From positions 1-57,287 of the forward strand of contig JAZNWZ010000035.1 in NCBI GenBank assembly GCA_045593645.1: a stretch of DNA of 57,287 nucleotides. Direction: 5' to 3'. This DNA comes from Fimenecus sp045593645 (GTDB taxonomy: Bacteria > Bacillota > Clostridia > Oscillospirales > Acutalibacteraceae). A model generated the notes under the pieces. That model was not told the DNA's origin and made no database searches. It worked only from the letters and a program-made list of their open reading frames with translations. Both the position numbers and the translations under genes were made by a program. This document shows, one piece after another, positions 22,660 to 31,680 of the stretch; the first letter of the stretch is position 1; each line of letters starts with the position of its first letter.

Positions 22660-23445
22660 ATGACACGCAATATTAGAATTCTTTGTGTTGGCGACATTGT
22701 CGGCACAAGTGGTTGTGAGTTTTTAAGAAAAAAACTTTCTGATTTTAAAAAACAAAACAATATTGACATTTGCATTGTTAATGGTGAAAATTCTGCTGTT
22801 GGAAATGGTATGTTGCCAAATTCTTGTGGACACATTTTTACAAGTGGAGCAGATTTTATCACAGGTGGCAACCATTCTCTTAAACGTCGTGAAATTTATG
22901 AATATCTTGACAGAACGGACAATATTATTCGTCCTGCAAACTTTGGTGAGGGTGTTTGGGGAAAAGGCTGGGGCATAATCGATAAGGGTGCTTATAAGGT
23001 TGGCGTTATTAATCTTTTAGGCAGAGTTTGGCTTGATGGCCACTTAGACCCATTCGAAACTGCTGAAAAAATTATAAAAGAAATAGAAAAAGAAACGAAA
23101 ATTATTCTCATTGATTTTCACGCTGAAGCAACTGCTGAAAAAAAGGCTTTTGGCTATTATTTTGACGGAAAAGTTTCTGCAATTTTTGGCACTCACACTC
23201 ATATTCAAACAAGTGATGCTCAAATTTTAGCAGGTGGCACAGGGTACATTACAGATTTAGGTATGACAGGGCCTGAAGAATCCGTTTTAGGTGTGAAAAA
23301 AGAGATTATTATAGAAAAATTCAGAAAAGGCTTTACTACTATGTTTGAAGTGGCAGATACTCCTGCTTTTATGCAAGGTTGTATCTTCACAATTGACCGA
23401 GATACAGGCAAAACAGTGAATGTTGAAGCAATTACAGTGAGGTGA
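22660..23445 (+). CDS. ymdB: YmdB-family metallophosphoesterase
   Basis: A 261-aa calcineurin-like phosphoesterase of the YmdB family, reported in Bacillus to act on cyclic nucleotides and to affect RNase Y and biofilm choice. Metal-binding motifs are visible: GDIVGTSG, NGENSA, GGNHSLKR, DFHAEATAEKKAFG and GTHTHIQTSDAQIL. It lies 130 bases after rny, as in Bacillus. I prefer ATG 22660 (RNIRILCVGDIVG) over ATG 22639, because relatives start close to 'ILCVGD'; neither has a strong ribosome-binding site. Length agrees with the family (about 264 aa). Confidence 0.92.
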   Translation: MTRNIRILCVGDIVGTSGCEFLRKKLSDFKKQNNIDICIVNGENSAVGNGMLPNSCGHIFTSGADFITGGNHSLKRREIYEYLDRTDNIIRPANFGEGVWGKGWGIIDKGAYKVGVINLLGRVWLDGHLDPFETAEKIIKEIEKETKIILIDFHAEATAEKKAFGYYFDGKVSAIFGTHTHIQTSDAQILAGGTGYITDLGMTGPEESVLGVKKEIIIEKFRKGFTTMFEVADTPAFMQGCIFTIDRDTGKTVNVEAITVR

Positions 23446-23449
23446 GCGT

Positions 23450-24928
23450 GTGAAAAGATTTGTAAAAGTGATTTCTCTGTTACTCTCTGTCGTTTTGCTT
23501 TTTTCTTCATGCTCCGGAGTTAACCTTGATGAAGAAGAATCAACTACTGTTCCTGTTGTAACAGAAAAAAGTCCAACTGTTTCTGATGGTGTGGTAACCT
23601 TACCTTTTAATCCAACCGACAGTATAAATCCATTTTTCGCAAAAAGTTATGAAAACCTTTATTTGTGTGAGCTTATTTATGAGTCTCTTTATGAAATAGA
23701 TAGCGAATATAATGTGTTTGGTGAAATAGCAACAAGTGTTGTAGTGAATGAAAATATAGCAAGAGTAACATTAAGCTCAGGCTATAGTTTTTCTGACTTA
23801 ACTGCAGTTAAGGCACAGGATGTGGCATACTCCTTTAATCTTGCAAAAAATTCTTATGCATGGGCAGACTGCTTAAGCACAATTTTAAGTGCCACAGTTA
23901 TTTCTGACTATGTTATTGATTTCGAACTTGCATTTAAAGATATTTATGTAGCAGGCAAGCTGGATTTTCCAATTGTAAAATATGGTACAGCAGATGAGCA
24001 AATAAACACACCAATTGGTAGTGGCGATTATGTTTTTAAAGAGGACAAGCTTATCCACGAAATGAATTCATCAAAGGAAATTCTCCTTTATGAAATCGAT
24101 ACCAACGAAAGCTCTGAAAATGCTTTTAAAATCGGTGAAACAGATGTTTATTTTAGTGACCTTTCTGATTGCTCTTTCTCTGCAATTACCGGTAACACAG
24201 AAAGTGTGCTTTTAAACAATATGGTTTATCTTGGAGTAAACAGTAAAAACGGTGCTCTTAACAGATATGTAAGAAGTGCAATTGTTGCTAAACTCAACTG
24301 TGATGATATTGCAGTTTCTTCATATCAAGGCCATGCTTTTGCAACAAAAATACCAGTTAATCCTGAAAGCAAGCTTATAAGTGAGATTTTAACAGTAGAT
24401 ACAAAGGGTAATACGGAAATTGCAAACGGTATTCTTGACCGTAGTGGCTATACTCGTTGGTATGGCAAAGTTAAAACAGATGGTATTTATCCATTGTCAA
24501 TGACTCTCATTGTTAATGAGGATAATAACTATCGTGTTGCAACGGCTTATAGTATTGCTCAAAGCCTTGAAGAATGTGGCTTTGGTATTACAGTTGAAAC
24601 ACTTCCTTTTGACGAGTACGAGCAACGAATTGTTGCAGGAAATTACGATTTGTATTTAGGTGAAATTGTACTTGATGGCACATTTGACCTATCTGCTTTC
24701 TTTATGTCAGACTCAGTTTTAGGCAAAAATATAAACCAAACAGAGTCGGCATCAGTTGAATATTTCTGTTATAGAGCAGGTGAAATTACTGCAAGTGAGT
24801 ATTACAAAGCCTTTGTTGAGGACTATCCTTTTATTCCAATTTGCTTTAGAAAAGGCTATGTTGTAAACTCTGCTGACGTAAATCTTAAATTGTTAGAAAT
24901 GCCATTTGACCTTTATAGTGGCTTATAA
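23450..24928 (+). CDS. Peptide/solute-binding lipoprotein (SBP_bac_5-like)
   Basis: A 492-aa lipoprotein with an FSSC lipobox, lipid cysteine near residue 22. The order of the mature part matches the family 5 extracellular solute-binding proteins of ABC transporters: 'LPFNPTDSINPFFAKSYENL' followed by LIYESLYEID, RVTLSSGYSFSD, AQDVAYSFNLAK, IGSGDYVFKE, and near the end ATAYSIAQSLEECGF. Ligand unknown. No permease or ATPase gene is adjacent, so it is an orphan here. It starts at GTG 23450 with a GAGGTGA site 4 bases after ymdB, suggesting coupling. The C-terminal 'DLSAFFMSDSVLG' region is somewhat short for the family. Confidence 0.8.
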   Translation: MKRFVKVISLLLSVVLLFSSCSGVNLDEEESTTVPVVTEKSPTVSDGVVTLPFNPTDSINPFFAKSYENLYLCELIYESLYEIDSEYNVFGEIATSVVVNENIARVTLSSGYSFSDLTAVKAQDVAYSFNLAKNSYAWADCLSTILSATVISDYVIDFELAFKDIYVAGKLDFPIVKYGTADEQINTPIGSGDYVFKEDKLIHEMNSSKEILLYEIDTNESSENAFKIGETDVYFSDLSDCSFSAITGNTESVLLNNMVYLGVNSKNGALNRYVRSAIVAKLNCDDIAVSSYQGHAFATKIPVNPESKLISEILTVDTKGNTEIANGILDRSGYTRWYGKVKTDGIYPLSMTLIVNEDNNYRVATAYSIAQSLEECGFGITVETLPFDEYEQRIVAGNYDLYLGEIVLDGTFDLSAFFMSDSVLGKNINQTESASVEYFCYRAGEITASEYYKAFVEDYPFIPICFRKGYVVNSADVNLKLLEMPFDLYSGL

Positions 24929-24939
24929 GAGGTATCTTT

Positions 24940-26991
24940 ATGAAGTTCTCTGACGATATTAAATACATCAAAGGTGTTGGTGAAGCTCGTGCTGAGGGCT
25001 TTCGCCGTCTTGGTGTGTCAACCGTCGGGGAGCTTTTACGTTTATATCCTCGTGCTTATGAAGATTGGAGTAAGATTTTACCAATTTCTCGTTGTCCGTT
25101 AGGCGAAAATGTTTGTATTAAGGGTAGACTTATTTTCCCTATGCAAACTGACCGAGTAAAAGGTGGTATGCTTATTTCAAAAGGTACTGTTACTGATGGT
25201 GATGATGCAATTTCGTTGACTTTTTTCAATAACAAGTACATTGACAAAATGCTTAAAACTGACGAGGAATATCTTTTTTATGGCAAAATCACATTAGGCA
25301 AATATAATGCTCGTGAAATGACAACACCTTTGTTTATTAAGACAAGTCAAAGTGTTGAGGTTAGACCTATTTATCCACAAAACAAGGATATTACTTCAAA
25401 AACCATTCAACAAACTGTTGCAAATGCTTTGAAAGAAATTGACAATATTCCTGATTATTTGCCTGACTATATTCTTAAAAAGTATGATTTAATTTCACTT
25501 GATAGTGCAATTAGATATATCCATTTTCCTGAAAATGACGGAAACTTGCAAAAAGCAAGAGACAGACTTATTTTTGATGAGCTTTTTATTTTACAGTTAA
25601 GCTTGTTAACCTTAAAAAAGGACAACTCAACTGTATCGACAGAAAATATTGTCAAGAAGGATTATTCAGAAGAATTTTTCAGCAAGCTCCCTTTTACATT
25701 GACAAAAGCACAGAAAAAAGCCGTAAAAGAAGCAGTCGCAGATATGCAGTCTGGCAAGCAAATGAACAGACTTTTACAAGGTGATGTTGGTAGTGGTAAA
25801 ACCGTTGTAGCAGCATCACTTGTATATACTGCATCAAAAAATCATATGCAATCAGCACTTATGGCACCAACTGAAGTGTTAGCAGTGCAACATTTTGAAA
25901 CATTCCAAAAGCTTTTTAAAGATAGTGGAATTGTTTGTGAACTTTTGACTGGTAGTACAAAGGCAAAAGAGAAAAAAGAAATTAAAGAGCGTCTGCAAAA
26001 TGGAGAAATTCATTTGATTATCGGCACTCACGCTCTTATTCAAGATGATGTTGTTTTTGAAAAATTAGGTCTTGTTATTACTGATGAACAACATCGTTTT
26101 GGTGTTAAGCAGAGAACGGGACTATGCTCAAAGGGTGAAAATCCACATGTATTTGTTATGTCTGCAACGCCAATTCCAAGAACATTAGGACTTGTTATAT
26201 TTGGCGATTTGAATGTTTCAATTCTTGACGAGTTGCCACCAGGCAGACAAAAAATCGATACCTTTGCTGTTACTTCTGGCAAGCGTGGTGGAATGTTTGA
26301 TTTTATTCGCAAGCATCTTGATAATGGCTATCAAGCATATATTGTTTGCCCTCTTGTTGAAGAAAGTGAAATGATGCAGGGTGTACTCTCTGCTGAAGAG
26401 TATTACAAAAAAGCCCAACCACGCTTTAAGAATTATAAGCTTGATTTACTTCACGGAAAAATGACTCCAAAGAAAAAAGACGAAGTGGTGATGAAGTTTA
26501 AAAATGGTGAAACTCAACTTTTAATTTCAACAGTTGTTATTGAAGTTGGAGTTGACGTGCCAAATGCGGTTGTTATGGTTATTGAAAATGCCGAGCGTTT
26601 TGGACTTTCACAACTGCATCAGCTTCGTGGTCGTGTTGGTCGTGGCAAGGCAAAATCAACTTGTGTGCTTGTTACAGATGCAACAAGTGATGAAACAACG
26701 GCACGAATGAATATTATGTGTGAAACAACTGACGGATTTAAGATTGCTGATGAGGATTTAAAACTTCGTGGACCAGGTGATTTCTTCGGTACAAAGCAAC
26801 ACGGACTTCCAAAGCTTAGAATAGCAGATGTTATTACAGATACCAAAATCTTAATGGAAACTCAAGAATTGGCAAAAGAAATTATGCTTAAGGACAATAA
26901 TTTCCAACAAGAAGAGCATAAAAAAATTGGCAAGCAGGTTGCCAAAAAAATAAACAGTTTGCAGGTTTCAACAACTGCAAACACAATATGA
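24940..26991 (+). CDS. recG: ATP-dependent DNA helicase RecG
   Basis: A 683-aa superfamily 2 helicase that remodels stalled forks and Holliday junctions. The N-terminal wedge (OB) domain opens with IKYIKGVGEARAEGF and LLRLYPRAYEDW. Helicase motifs follow: GDVGSGKTVVA (Walker A), TDEQHRFG (DEXQ type), SATPIPRT, and VVIEVGVDVPNA then QLRGRVGRGK (QLRGRVGR). The C-terminus has LRGPGDFFGTKQHGLP, a RecG mark. Length is normal. An AGAGG site precedes the start 11 bases after the preceding lipoprotein. Confidence 0.97.
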   Translation: MKFSDDIKYIKGVGEARAEGFRRLGVSTVGELLRLYPRAYEDWSKILPISRCPLGENVCIKGRLIFPMQTDRVKGGMLISKGTVTDGDDAISLTFFNNKYIDKMLKTDEEYLFYGKITLGKYNAREMTTPLFIKTSQSVEVRPIYPQNKDITSKTIQQTVANALKEIDNIPDYLPDYILKKYDLISLDSAIRYIHFPENDGNLQKARDRLIFDELFILQLSLLTLKKDNSTVSTENIVKKDYSEEFFSKLPFTLTKAQKKAVKEAVADMQSGKQMNRLLQGDVGSGKTVVAASLVYTASKNHMQSALMAPTEVLAVQHFETFQKLFKDSGIVCELLTGSTKAKEKKEIKERLQNGEIHLIIGTHALIQDDVVFEKLGLVITDEQHRFGVKQRTGLCSKGENPHVFVMSATPIPRTLGLVIFGDLNVSILDELPPGRQKIDTFAVTSGKRGGMFDFIRKHLDNGYQAYIVCPLVEESEMMQGVLSAEEYYKKAQPRFKNYKLDLLHGKMTPKKKDEVVMKFKNGETQLLISTVVIEVGVDVPNAVVMVIENAERFGLSQLHQLRGRVGRGKAKSTCVLVTDATSDETTARMNIMCETTDGFKIADEDLKLRGPGDFFGTKQHGLPKLRIADVITDTKILMETQELAKEIMLKDNNFQQEEHKKIGKQVAKKINSLQVSTTANTI

Positions 26992-27003
26992 TGGGGTGTT
27001 TTT

Positions 27004-27906
27004 ATGTACATTTTTGAACCTATTTTAAGAAAAAACTGGGAAAATACAGAAAGAATGGACGCTAAAAGAATAGCATCTCAAACAGAGCCTGACACTTGTG
27101 AGCAAATTCTCGACATTCCATACATTGACGATGGTGAAAGAGCACACCTTCTTGACATTTATTATCCAAAGGGAACAACAGCAAAGCTTCCTGTAATCAT
27201 TGATATTCACGGTGGTGGCTGGATGTATGGCTATAAAGAAATAAACAAAAATTTCTGTTTAAAGCTTGCAGAAAAAGGCTTTCTTGTTGCATCAATAAAC
27301 TATCGTCTTGCAGGAGGAGAAACAAGATTTGACCACCAAATTAAAGATATATTTTCTGCTTTAAAATGGCTTGGTGAAAATCTTAAAAATTATCCTGCAG
27401 ATACAAACAATATTTTCCTTGCAGGCGACTCGGCAGGTGGACATTTTTCTTGTGTTACCACTGCAGTAAATATGAGTGAAGATATGCAAAAGGATTTTGA
27501 TGTTGAATATTGTGGCTTTGATTTTAAGGCTGTTGCAGCAATTTGCCCTGCAATTGATTTGTTAAGCCCTAATTTTATTATGAATATCAACGTGCCTGTT
27601 TTATTAGGTGAAAAGTATAAGCAAAGTCCACTTAAAAAATATCTTGATGTGGCACAAATTATCTCAAAAGATTTTCCACCATTCTATGTAAATACCGCAA
27701 AGAACGATTTTCTTAAAAAGCAATGCTATAAATTGAGGGATTTGCTTTCAGAAAATAGAATTGAGTATTGTTTCCACGATTTTAGTGAGGAGATTTATAA
27801 CCCAAGTGAGCTTACTCACGTTTTCAATGTTGTAAATCCATTTTCAGTTCAAGGCGATTTGTCAAATACAGAAATTGCAGAATTTTTCAAAAGATACATA
27901 AAATAA
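27004..27906 (+). CDS. Alpha/beta-hydrolase esterase
   Basis: A 300-aa serine hydrolase of the hormone-sensitive-lipase/acetyl-esterase type. The oxyanion motif HGGGWMYG (about residue 70) and nucleophile elbow GDSAGGH are both present. A late Asp in 'NTAKNDFLKKQ' and a His in SELTHVFN are good candidates for the remaining triad residues. It lacks a signal peptide and so acts in the cytoplasm. It follows recG by 12 bases with a GGGGTG site and ends at a strong terminator, so the two form an operon. Substrate is not deducible. Confidence 0.85.
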   Translation: MYIFEPILRKNWENTERMDAKRIASQTEPDTCEQILDIPYIDDGERAHLLDIYYPKGTTAKLPVIIDIHGGGWMYGYKEINKNFCLKLAEKGFLVASINYRLAGGETRFDHQIKDIFSALKWLGENLKNYPADTNNIFLAGDSAGGHFSCVTTAVNMSEDMQKDFDVEYCGFDFKAVAAICPAIDLLSPNFIMNINVPVLLGEKYKQSPLKKYLDVAQIISKDFPPFYVNTAKNDFLKKQCYKLRDLLSENRIEYCFHDFSEEIYNPSELTHVFNVVNPFSVQGDLSNTEIAEFFKRYIK

Positions 27907-27934
27907 AAAAACCACTCGTGAGAGTGGTTTTTTT
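27905..27934. terminator. Bidirectional terminator between convergent genes
   Basis: CCACTC (27912-27917), loop GTGA, GAGTGG (27922-27927), with A runs before and T runs after, so it works on both strands. It serves the plus-strand esterase and the minus-strand trpB. Confidence 0.9.
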
Positions 27935-27942
27935 ATTTAAGC

Positions 27943-29163
27943 TTATCTTAAACCATAGTTTTCAAGAACATAATCCATATCCTTATCACCACGACCTGAA
28001 AGGTTGATAAGAATTGAGCCGTGTTCCATTTGTTGGGCAAGCTTCATACCGAATGCAACAGCGTGTGAGCTTTCAATAGCAGGAATAATACCTTCCATAC
28101 GAGCAAGTTTAAAGAAAGCATCAATAGTTTCTTCGTCGTCAATTACATCATACTTAACTCTGCCAATATCTTGTAAAAAAGCGTGTTCAGGGCCTGATGA
28201 TGGATAGTCAAGACCACTTGCAACTGAATAAACAGGAGCAGGCTCGCCATTTTCATCCTTAAGCATAATGCTATTAAATCCGTGCATAATACCTTCTTCA
28301 CCGTATTTAAGGCTTGCAGCGTGGTCGCCAAGCTTTGGACCACGACCAAGTGGCTCAATACCATAAATATCAACAGGGTCGTTTAAGAAACCTGCAAAAA
28401 GACCTGCTGCATTACTACCACCACCAACACAAGCAACAATAGCGTTTGGAAGATGACCTGTCATTTCAAGGAATTGTTCTCTTGCTTCAATACCAACAAC
28501 ACTTTGGAAATCACGAACCATCATTGGGAATGGGTGAGGGCCTAAAACTGAACCGATGCAATAAATACAGTCGTTATACTCTTTGCTATATGCATCAAAA
28601 GCAGCGTCTACAGCTTCTTTGAGAGTTGCAAGGCCGTGAGTAACTTCAACAACATTTGCACCAAGAATTTTCATTCTTGCAACATTTGGAGCTTGCTTTT
28701 TAATGTCAACAGAGCCCATATAAATATCACATTCAAGACCAAAATATGCTGCTGCAGTTGCAAGTGCAACACCGTGTTGACCTGCACCAGTTTCAGCAAT
28801 AATCTTTTTCTTGCCCATATATTTTGCTAAAAGAGCTTCACCCATACAGTGATTTAACTTATGAGCACCTGAATGGTTTAAGTCTTCACGCTTTGCGTAA
28901 AGCTGAACTTTACCGCCAAGAGCGTCTGAAAGTCTTTCAAGATGTGTTACAGGAGTTGGTCTGCCTTGAAATTCTTTACGAATTCTGCGAAGCTCAGCAA
29001 TGAATTTTCTTGACTGACAAATTGAGAAATATGCTTCAGTAATTTCTGCCATTGCTGCCTTTAATTTGTCATCAATATAAACTCCACCGTATTTGCCGAA
29101 ATAACCATTCTTGTCAGGGTAATTGTTAAAATAAGTTTCAAAATCAACATTGTTCAAAATCAT
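27943..29163 (-). CDS. trpB: Tryptophan synthase beta subunit
   Basis: A 406-aa PLP enzyme that joins indole and serine to make tryptophan. Key motifs are KREDLNHSGAHKLNHC (PLP lysine in HK), ETGAGQHGVA, GGGSNAAG for phosphate binding, and SGLDYPSSGPEHA; it is close to the TrpB1 class in length. trpA and other trp genes are absent, so it stands alone. It could use free indole taken from outside, or pair with a trpA elsewhere. AGGAG lies before the ATG. A UGG-specifier T-box leader upstream indicates control by uncharged tRNA-Trp. Confidence 0.94.
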   Translation of the reverse strand: MILNNVDFETYFNNYPDKNGYFGKYGGVYIDDKLKAAMAEITEAYFSICQSRKFIAELRRIRKEFQGRPTPVTHLERLSDALGGKVQLYAKREDLNHSGAHKLNHCMGEALLAKYMGKKKIIAETGAGQHGVALATAAAYFGLECDIYMGSVDIKKQAPNVARMKILGANVVEVTHGLATLKEAVDAAFDAYSKEYNDCIYCIGSVLGPHPFPMMVRDFQSVVGIEAREQFLEMTGHLPNAIVACVGGGSNAAGLFAGFLNDPVDIYGIEPLGRGPKLGDHAASLKYGEEGIMHGFNSIMLKDENGEPAPVYSVASGLDYPSSGPEHAFLQDIGRVKYDVIDDEETIDAFFKLARMEGIIPAIESSHAVAFGMKLAQQMEHGSILINLSGRGDKDMDYVLENYGLR

Positions 29164-29193
29164 AAGTATATCTCCTAAGTTTTAATATCGTAG

Positions 29194-29215
29194 GGGTCGG
29201 CGTCCTCGACGACCC
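29194..29215. repeat. Short palindromic repeat between trpB and its T-box
   Basis: GGGTCG...CGACCC arms (29194-29199 with 29210-29215), with an inner CG/CG pair and a G-A mismatch, preceded by TAGG. The pattern GTAGGGGTCGGCGTCCTC is one I recognise from short dispersed repeats of gut Firmicutes. It sits in the trpB leader region, after the terminator. Confidence 0.6.
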
Positions 29216-29284
29216 GATTAAATTTGTATTATTTGCAAAATCGCCATCGCTTTGTTAAAAGTATCATAATATCACCTACAAAAA

Positions 29285-29540
29285 ATAAAAGTCCATCCCA
29301 AAAATATGGGACAGACTGAAAAATCTGCGGTACCACCCAAATTCGCATTAAAAATGCGCACTCAACGTGTACGAACATACACTTAGCACTGTAACGGTTG
29401 CCCTCCGTCGTATCTACTCGCTTTCGCTTTCAAGTTGCCCTCAAAAGTCCATTCGTTGAAGCTCTTGCTACTGTATTTTCACCATCAACAGCTCTCTAAA
29501 AACAAGAAAAATCAATTACTACTCTTTCTCAACGGTTTAA
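29285..29540 (-). promoter_or_regulatory. T-box leader (tRNA-Trp) of trpB
   Basis: On the minus strand the leader has a stem I region with an AGAGAG box, then GAATGGACTTTTGAGGG where UGG (29451-29449) is in the specifier position; the conserved T-box GGGTGGTACCGC (29338-29327) pairs with the tRNA acceptor end. A terminator follows: AGTCTGTCCCA/TGGGATGGACT (29317-29290) and a T-rich tail. Uncharged tRNA-Trp would favour antitermination and trpB expression. The specifier reading is from alignment by eye. Confidence 0.92.
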
Positions 29541-29543
29541 GTA

Positions 29544-29572
29544 ATTGTAGCACTATAAAAAAACAATGTCAA
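29544..29572 (-). promoter_or_regulatory. Promoter of the T-box/trpB unit
   Basis: On the minus strand TTGACA (29572-29567), a 17-base spacer and TACAAT (29549-29544). It begins 8 bases after the stop codon of the upstream phosphatase gene. Confidence 0.85.
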
Positions 29573-29579
29573 GTTTTAG

Positions 29580-30302
29580 TTAAAAAATATCTTTGTCAAA
29601 AATTATTCTTTTTGGTATTTTATGACAGCAGGTGTCAATCATTTCTTCAGAGATTTCATAAGGCATTTGTTTTATTCTCTCTTTAATTCTTGTATGACGA
29701 TAGGTTTCTTCGTGAGCATCTGTGCCAATTAAAAGAGCAAGACCACGAGTTACCATATCTGTTGCCATCATCTGTGGCTCTTTGCCATTTTTACCTGCAA
29801 GACTATCTGCATTAACTTGGAAAATCACCTTGCGAGATAAAAGCTCGTCAATTATATGATGATTTCTATGAAATTCAATATATCTTTCAGGGTGAGCAAT
29901 AATAGGATGATATCCACGAGAAATAAGCTCGTCAACCCATTTTGTAACCTTATTTACATTGAAAGGTCCTAAAGGAAACTCACAAAGAATATAACGAGAG
30001 CCATTTATTGTTAAATCGTCAATGTTTTTTGCAGTAAAAATATTATCGTTTAAGAAAAGCTCTGCGCCTGTTAAAACTTCAAGAGAAATGCCTTCTTCTC
30101 TTAAAGCTTTACGAAGAGAATGTGCTTTTTCTTCTCTTGTTTCAACAAAATCAGCAAGCTCCTTATAGTCGATAAAATGAGGTGTACAAACAATAGCCTT
30201 GTAGCCATTGTTATATGCATCTCTGCACATATCAATAGACTGTTCAAGACTTTGTGAGCCGTCGTCCATACCGAAAAGAATGTGGTTGTGAATATCAATC
30301 AT
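29580..30302 (-). CDS. PHP-family tyrosine-protein phosphatase (CpsB/YwqE-like)
   Basis: A 240-aa metal-dependent phosphatase. It begins MIDIHNHILFGMDDGS, matching the CpsB/Wzb/YwqE group that dephosphorylates the tyrosine kinases controlling capsule and exopolysaccharide synthesis. Further metal ligands are in TPHFID, IIAHPERY and GTDAHEE, spaced as in PHP-domain enzymes. The N-terminus overlaps the end of the upstream permease-like gene by 8 bases (ATGATTGA), so the two are coupled. No cognate kinase or capsule gene is nearby. Confidence 0.88.
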   Translation of the reverse strand: MIDIHNHILFGMDDGSQSLEQSIDMCRDAYNNGYKAIVCTPHFIDYKELADFVETREEKAHSLRKALREEGISLEVLTGAELFLNDNIFTAKNIDDLTINGSRYILCEFPLGPFNVNKVTKWVDELISRGYHPIIAHPERYIEFHRNHHIIDELLSRKVIFQVNADSLAGKNGKEPQMMATDMVTRGLALLIGTDAHEETYRHTRIKERIKQMPYEISEEMIDTCCHKIPKRIIFDKDIF

Positions 30303-31461
30303 TATTATCTTCCTTTAATTCAGGTTGCTCTGTTTCGTAAACATCATTGTGGAATACGTGGATAATTCCTTCGTCATTGAGAAGCTTTACCATAACAAGT
30401 GTAATTGGTAAAAGGAAAAGTCCGATAAAACCAAAAAGCTGTGAGCCGATATACATTGCCATAAGAGTTGCAAAAGGAGGAAGTCCTAATTGTCCTGCAA
30501 CAAGCTTTGGCTCGATAATTTGTCTGATAACTGTAATGCAAACATACATAGCAAAAAGTGCAATGGCAAGAGCGGTGTTGCCTGTTATCAAAGAATAAAC
30601 TGCCCAAGGAATAACAACCGTACCAGTGCCGAGTACAGGCACAATATCGATAATTGCTATTATAATGGCAATGATAGGAATGTAAGTGCTGTCAAAAATT
30701 CCAAAGAGCTTCATAAGGTACATTCCCAAACAAAGCTCTGTAAATGTAATGAGAATAATAAGCCCATAAGCCTTAGCCATTTTGCCAAGAGATGGGAATA
30801 AAAGGCGTTTTGCACGAACAACCTTTGCTCGAGTTTGTTTTGGGAATAAACTAAGAATAATATTTCGAAGTGTTTCAAAATCTGTTGTCATAAAACAACA
30901 ACAGATAATAGAAACTAAAAATGCAACTAATGTTACAGGTACTTGTTTTGCTGTGTCCCATACTCCTTTAAGAGGAGTAACAAAGGCTGACAAGTCAAAA
31001 GAGCCACCTATTGAGCTTGGTGAGTCAAGAAAACTTAAAAGCTTTTCGCCAACTGCATTAGCAGCAGAAAGTTGAGTCTCTCTTGGTAAAAATGAAAGCA
31101 CGTTGCAAACCATTTTTTCAACTTCTGCAATAAAAGCAGGAATATCGTCAAGCTTTAAAAGAAGCATACTGAAAAAGTCGGCAATTTCTCCAACAAGCCA
31201 AGCAACTGCAGTTGCAATAATACCAACAAAGGCAGAGAAACAAAGCAAAACAAAAAATACTGAAACCCAGCCTTTTTTCAAACGAGTTTTTTTGCAAACA
31301 AAGTTTACAGGCTTTTGTAAAATATAAGCTAAATACATAGCAAATAAAAATGGCAAAAACAATCCTAAGGCATATTTAAAAAATGCATAGAATAAAAACA
31401 TAACAAGAGCTATGTAAATAGTATTTACAATAAACCTTTTCTTTCTTTCAACGTTTTCCAT
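30295..31461 (-). CDS. AI-2E family/PerM-like membrane protein
   Basis: A 388-aa polytopic protein with about 8 membrane segments, of the UPF0118/AI-2E transporter family. The paired N-terminal helices (about 13-50), a long external loop (about 90-160) and the C-terminal core with 'IIDIVPVLGTGTVVIPWAVY' and IEPKLVAGQLGLPP are typical. Members are variously linked to autoinducer-2 export or to sodium/proton exchange; substrate is uncertain. A GAGGA site lies before the ATG. It is first in a two-gene minus-strand unit with the PHP phosphatase. Confidence 0.88.
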   Translation of the reverse strand: MENVERKKRFIVNTIYIALVMFLFYAFFKYALGLFLPFLFAMYLAYILQKPVNFVCKKTRLKKGWVSVFFVLLCFSAFVGIIATAVAWLVGEIADFFSMLLLKLDDIPAFIAEVEKMVCNVLSFLPRETQLSAANAVGEKLLSFLDSPSSIGGSFDLSAFVTPLKGVWDTAKQVPVTLVAFLVSIICCCFMTTDFETLRNIILSLFPKQTRAKVVRAKRLLFPSLGKMAKAYGLIILITFTELCLGMYLMKLFGIFDSTYIPIIAIIIAIIDIVPVLGTGTVVIPWAVYSLITGNTALAIALFAMYVCITVIRQIIEPKLVAGQLGLPPFATLMAMYIGSQLFGFIGLFLLPITLVMVKLLNDEGIIHVFHNDVYETEQPELKEDNND

Positions 31462-31680
31462 CTTAAAATCCTCAACAATTTAGTGATACTAATATAATAA
31501 ACTATTTTTCGTGATTATACAATTAAAAATATAAAATTTATGTAATTATTTCTAAAAAATTTGCAAAAAAATAATGTAAATATATTGTATATTACTCTTT
31601 ATTAAAAAACAGTTTTGTGATAGAATATTCAAAAGTATTTTTATAATGCTTTATTCTACCTAAAAGGGTGAGTGAATAAG

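Noticed and set aside
31462..31680. Lysine riboswitch or other leader before hom-lysC
   Set aside because: No lysine-riboswitch core or T-box sequence was seen; the region is plain AT-rich sequence with only a weak TAGAAT box near 31621.
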